From positions 1,550,001-1,614,000 of the forward strand of contig NZ_CP015594.1 of NCBI RefSeq assembly GCF_001647675.1: a stretch of DNA of 64,000 nucleotides, read 5' to 3'. The notes beneath the pieces were generated by a model. That model was not told where the DNA came from. It ran no database searches and was given only the letters and a program-made list of their open reading frames with translations. The stretch is from Acinetobacter sp. NCu2D-2 (GTDB taxonomy: Bacteria > Pseudomonadota > Gammaproteobacteria > Pseudomonadales > Moraxellaceae). Of this stretch, positions 62,468-64,000 are shown piece after piece. The position numbers were made by a program, and so were the translations under genes. Each line of letters begins with the position of its first letter. The first letter of the stretch is position 1.

Positions 62468-64000
62468 TTAATTGAGTGGCACCACTCTAAGCACTTCTGC
62501 CATCGTGGTGATCCCCTCCATCACCTTACGAGCACCTGCAATTCTTAAAGGTTCAATGCCTTCTTTTTTCGCTTGTGCTCTTAGCTGATTTAAATCGGCA
62601 TTTTCACCAATTAAGTGTTTTGTATCTAAGCTGAGAGGCATAAACTCATATATCCCGACTCGACCTTTATAACCGGTGTGTCGACATTCTTCACAACCTA
62701 CAGGTTCAAAGACAAATTCAGGACGGGTAATTTTGTAGTCACCGGTTAAATGTTGCCATTCTTGCTCTTCCATAAAACCTTCACGCTTGCAGTGCGGACA
62801 AAGTGTACGGACCAAACGCTGAGCCAACACACCTAAAATTGTGGCGGCAGTTAAAAATGGCTGTACCCCTAAATCATGCAATCGGGTTAAACTAGACGGC
62901 GCATCATTGGTATGTAAAGTCGATAAGACTAAATGTCCTGTTAAAGCAGCCTGAATCGCCATATTGGCTGTATCGTGATCGCGAATCTCCCCCACCATAA
63001 TAATGTCAGGATCTTGACGCATCAGCGCCCGAACCCCGTCAGCAAAGCCCAAGTCAATCCCTGTATTTACCTGCATTTGGTTAAAACTTGGTTCCAACAT
63101 TTCAATCGGGTCTTCAATGGTACAAACGTTGACTTCTTCGGTCGCCAATTGCTTCAAAGTTGAATATAACGTGGTGGTTTTACCTGAACCCGTTGGACCT
63201 GTAACCAAAATAATGCCATGACTATGGCTGGTTAAATTTTTCCATTCATCCAGCAAATGCCCTTCAAAACCCAATTGCTGGAAACTACGAACCAGCACTT
63301 CAGGGTCAAAAATACGCATCACCAGTTTTTCACCAAATGCTGTTGGCAATGTCGATAAACGTAATTCTGTTTCCTGACCTTTTGGTGTACGGGTTTTTAA
63401 ACGCCCATCTTGCGGCTTACGTTTTTCCGCAACATTCATACGACCTAAAATTTTGATTCGCGAAATCACCGCGGTCAGTGTGTTTGCGGGCATGTTATAA
63501 ATCGTATGTAATACCCCATCAATACGGAAGCGGATTTTTCCCGTATCTTTGCGCGGTTCCATATGAATATCACTAGCGCCTTGCTCAAAAGCAAACTGCA
63601 AGACCCAGTCGACAAGTTTTACAATATGTTGGTCATTGGCATCAGGATTTTGGGTATCACCTAATTGCAGTAGTGCTTCTACGCCTTTATTTTCGCGGTC
63701 ATAGCTGGCTGACTTTTGTGAACCGCTGACTGCACGACTCACCTGATAGTATTCCACCATATACCGCTGGAGCTGATCAGGACTAAGTAGTACTCGCTCA
63801 ATTCGTTTCGGTGCAATATTCTGCGCTAGATTCGACATCCATTCGGTGCGATAAGGCTGATCTGTTGCAATCAAGACTTGTTCTGGTGAAATTTCTACTG
63901 CAAGAATACGATTTCGCTGTGCATATTCCTGAGACATGACATTGGTGAGTGCCTGAACATCTGCCTTGAGTGGATCAATAATATAAAATGGTAGACCTGA
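62468..64000 (-). CDS. gspE: GspE/PilB-type secretion ATPase, N-terminus outside window
   Basis: The frame stays open to the right edge (reading ...SGLPFYIIDPLKADVQALTNVMSQEY), so the ATG at 63937 is internal; ~510 residues are visible. N-terminal T2SSE_N-like region, then the RecA-like ATPase: Walker A GPTGSGKTTTLYS, Asp box, Walker B-like QDPDIIMVGEIRD, His box TGHLVLSTLHTNDA, and zinc CxxC pairs CPHCK and CEECR. It powers a type II secretion or type IV pilus-like system; no other secretion genes are in view, so the system is undecided. Confidence 0.88.
   Translation of the reverse strand, partial: SGLPFYIIDPLKADVQALTNVMSQEYAQRNRILAVEISPEQVLIATDQPYRTEWMSNLAQNIAPKRIERVLLSPDQLQRYMVEYYQVSRAVSGSQKSASYDRENKGVEALLQLGDTQNPDANDQHIVKLVDWVLQFAFEQGASDIHMEPRKDTGKIRFRIDGVLHTIYNMPANTLTAVISRIKILGRMNVAEKRKPQDGRLKTRTPKGQETELRLSTLPTAFGEKLVMRIFDPEVLVRSFQQLGFEGHLLDEWKNLTSHSHGIILVTGPTGSGKTTTLYSTLKQLATEEVNVCTIEDPIEMLEPSFNQMQVNTGIDLGFADGVRALMRQDPDIIMVGEIRDHDTANMAIQAALTGHLVLSTLHTNDAPSSLTRLHDLGVQPFLTAATILGVLAQRLVRTLCPHCKREGFMEEQEWQHLTGDYKITRPEFVFEPVGCEECRHTGYKGRVGIYEFMPLSLDTKHLIGENADLNQLRAQAKKEGIEPLRIAGARKVMEGITTMAEVLRVVPLN

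Overview
The window is chromosomal DNA of a low-GC gammaproteobacterium, almost certainly Acinetobacter. The evidence is gene content and order: a fused tyrA-aroA behind pheA and hisC, alaS-lysC-csrA in series, hisZ-purA, an AlaA-type aminotransferase, and a QseBC-like pair beside a YgiW-type gene. The species cannot be read from the sequence alone.

Layout. 1-7579: end of glnD, dapC, a TonB-like secreted protein, msrB-gpx, an AlaA-like aminotransferase with an extra N-terminal domain, an M23 lipoprotein, a 42-residue Lys/Gln-rich protein, rluE and a periplasmic transthyretin-like protein. 7576-17403: a DUF2971 gene split by an 8.8 kb nest of mobile DNA. IS66 copy A sits in the gene with an 8-bp target duplication. 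Copy A carries a second, intact IS66 copy B in tnpA (8-bp duplication), an IS4-family element in tnpC (9-bp duplication) and a group II intron in tnpC. Removing the insertions restores every reading frame exactly. 17467-28737: M61 peptidase, dacC, ndh, slyD, an IS30-family element, two M48 lipoproteins, purA and hisZ. 29199-43688: coiled-coil membrane protein, GAPDH-like enzyme, EptA-like transferase, alaS, lysC, csrA, rnhB, two paralogous cysteine-rich exported proteins, an adenine deaminase-like gene with its purine permease, a 55-residue membrane protein and yaaA. 43818-55860: hydrolase, tyrA-aroA/hisC/pheA operon, a DJ-1-like protein, acyl-CoA dehydrogenase, dctA, ybiB, yeaC-like gene and nadK. 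56091-64000: mrcB with an overlapping small lipoprotein gene, Nudix protein, Fur-box hemP, QseBC-like two-component system, YgiW-like gene and a GspE/PilB-type ATPase running off the right edge.

Functional groups: aromatic amino acids and histidine (pheA, hisC, tyrA-aroA, hisZ); lysine/aspartate family (dapC, lysC); purines (purA, adenine deaminase and permease, HIUase-like protein); cell wall (dacC, mrcB, M23 protein); oxidative stress (msrB, gpx, yaaA).

The most unusual feature is the nested IS66/IS66/IS4/group II intron complex. The intron lies directly after the codon for the predicted catalytic glutamate of the transposase. Both the IS66 and IS4 elements also carry a hairpin over the start region of a transposition gene. 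Smaller leads are the lipoprotein gene overlapping mrcB, a terminator-like hairpin in the hisZ leader, the N-terminal domain on the AlaA-like protein, and three small genes (42, 55 and 56 residues). I see no tRNA, rRNA or CRISPR array, and I did not identify a clearly new multi-gene system.
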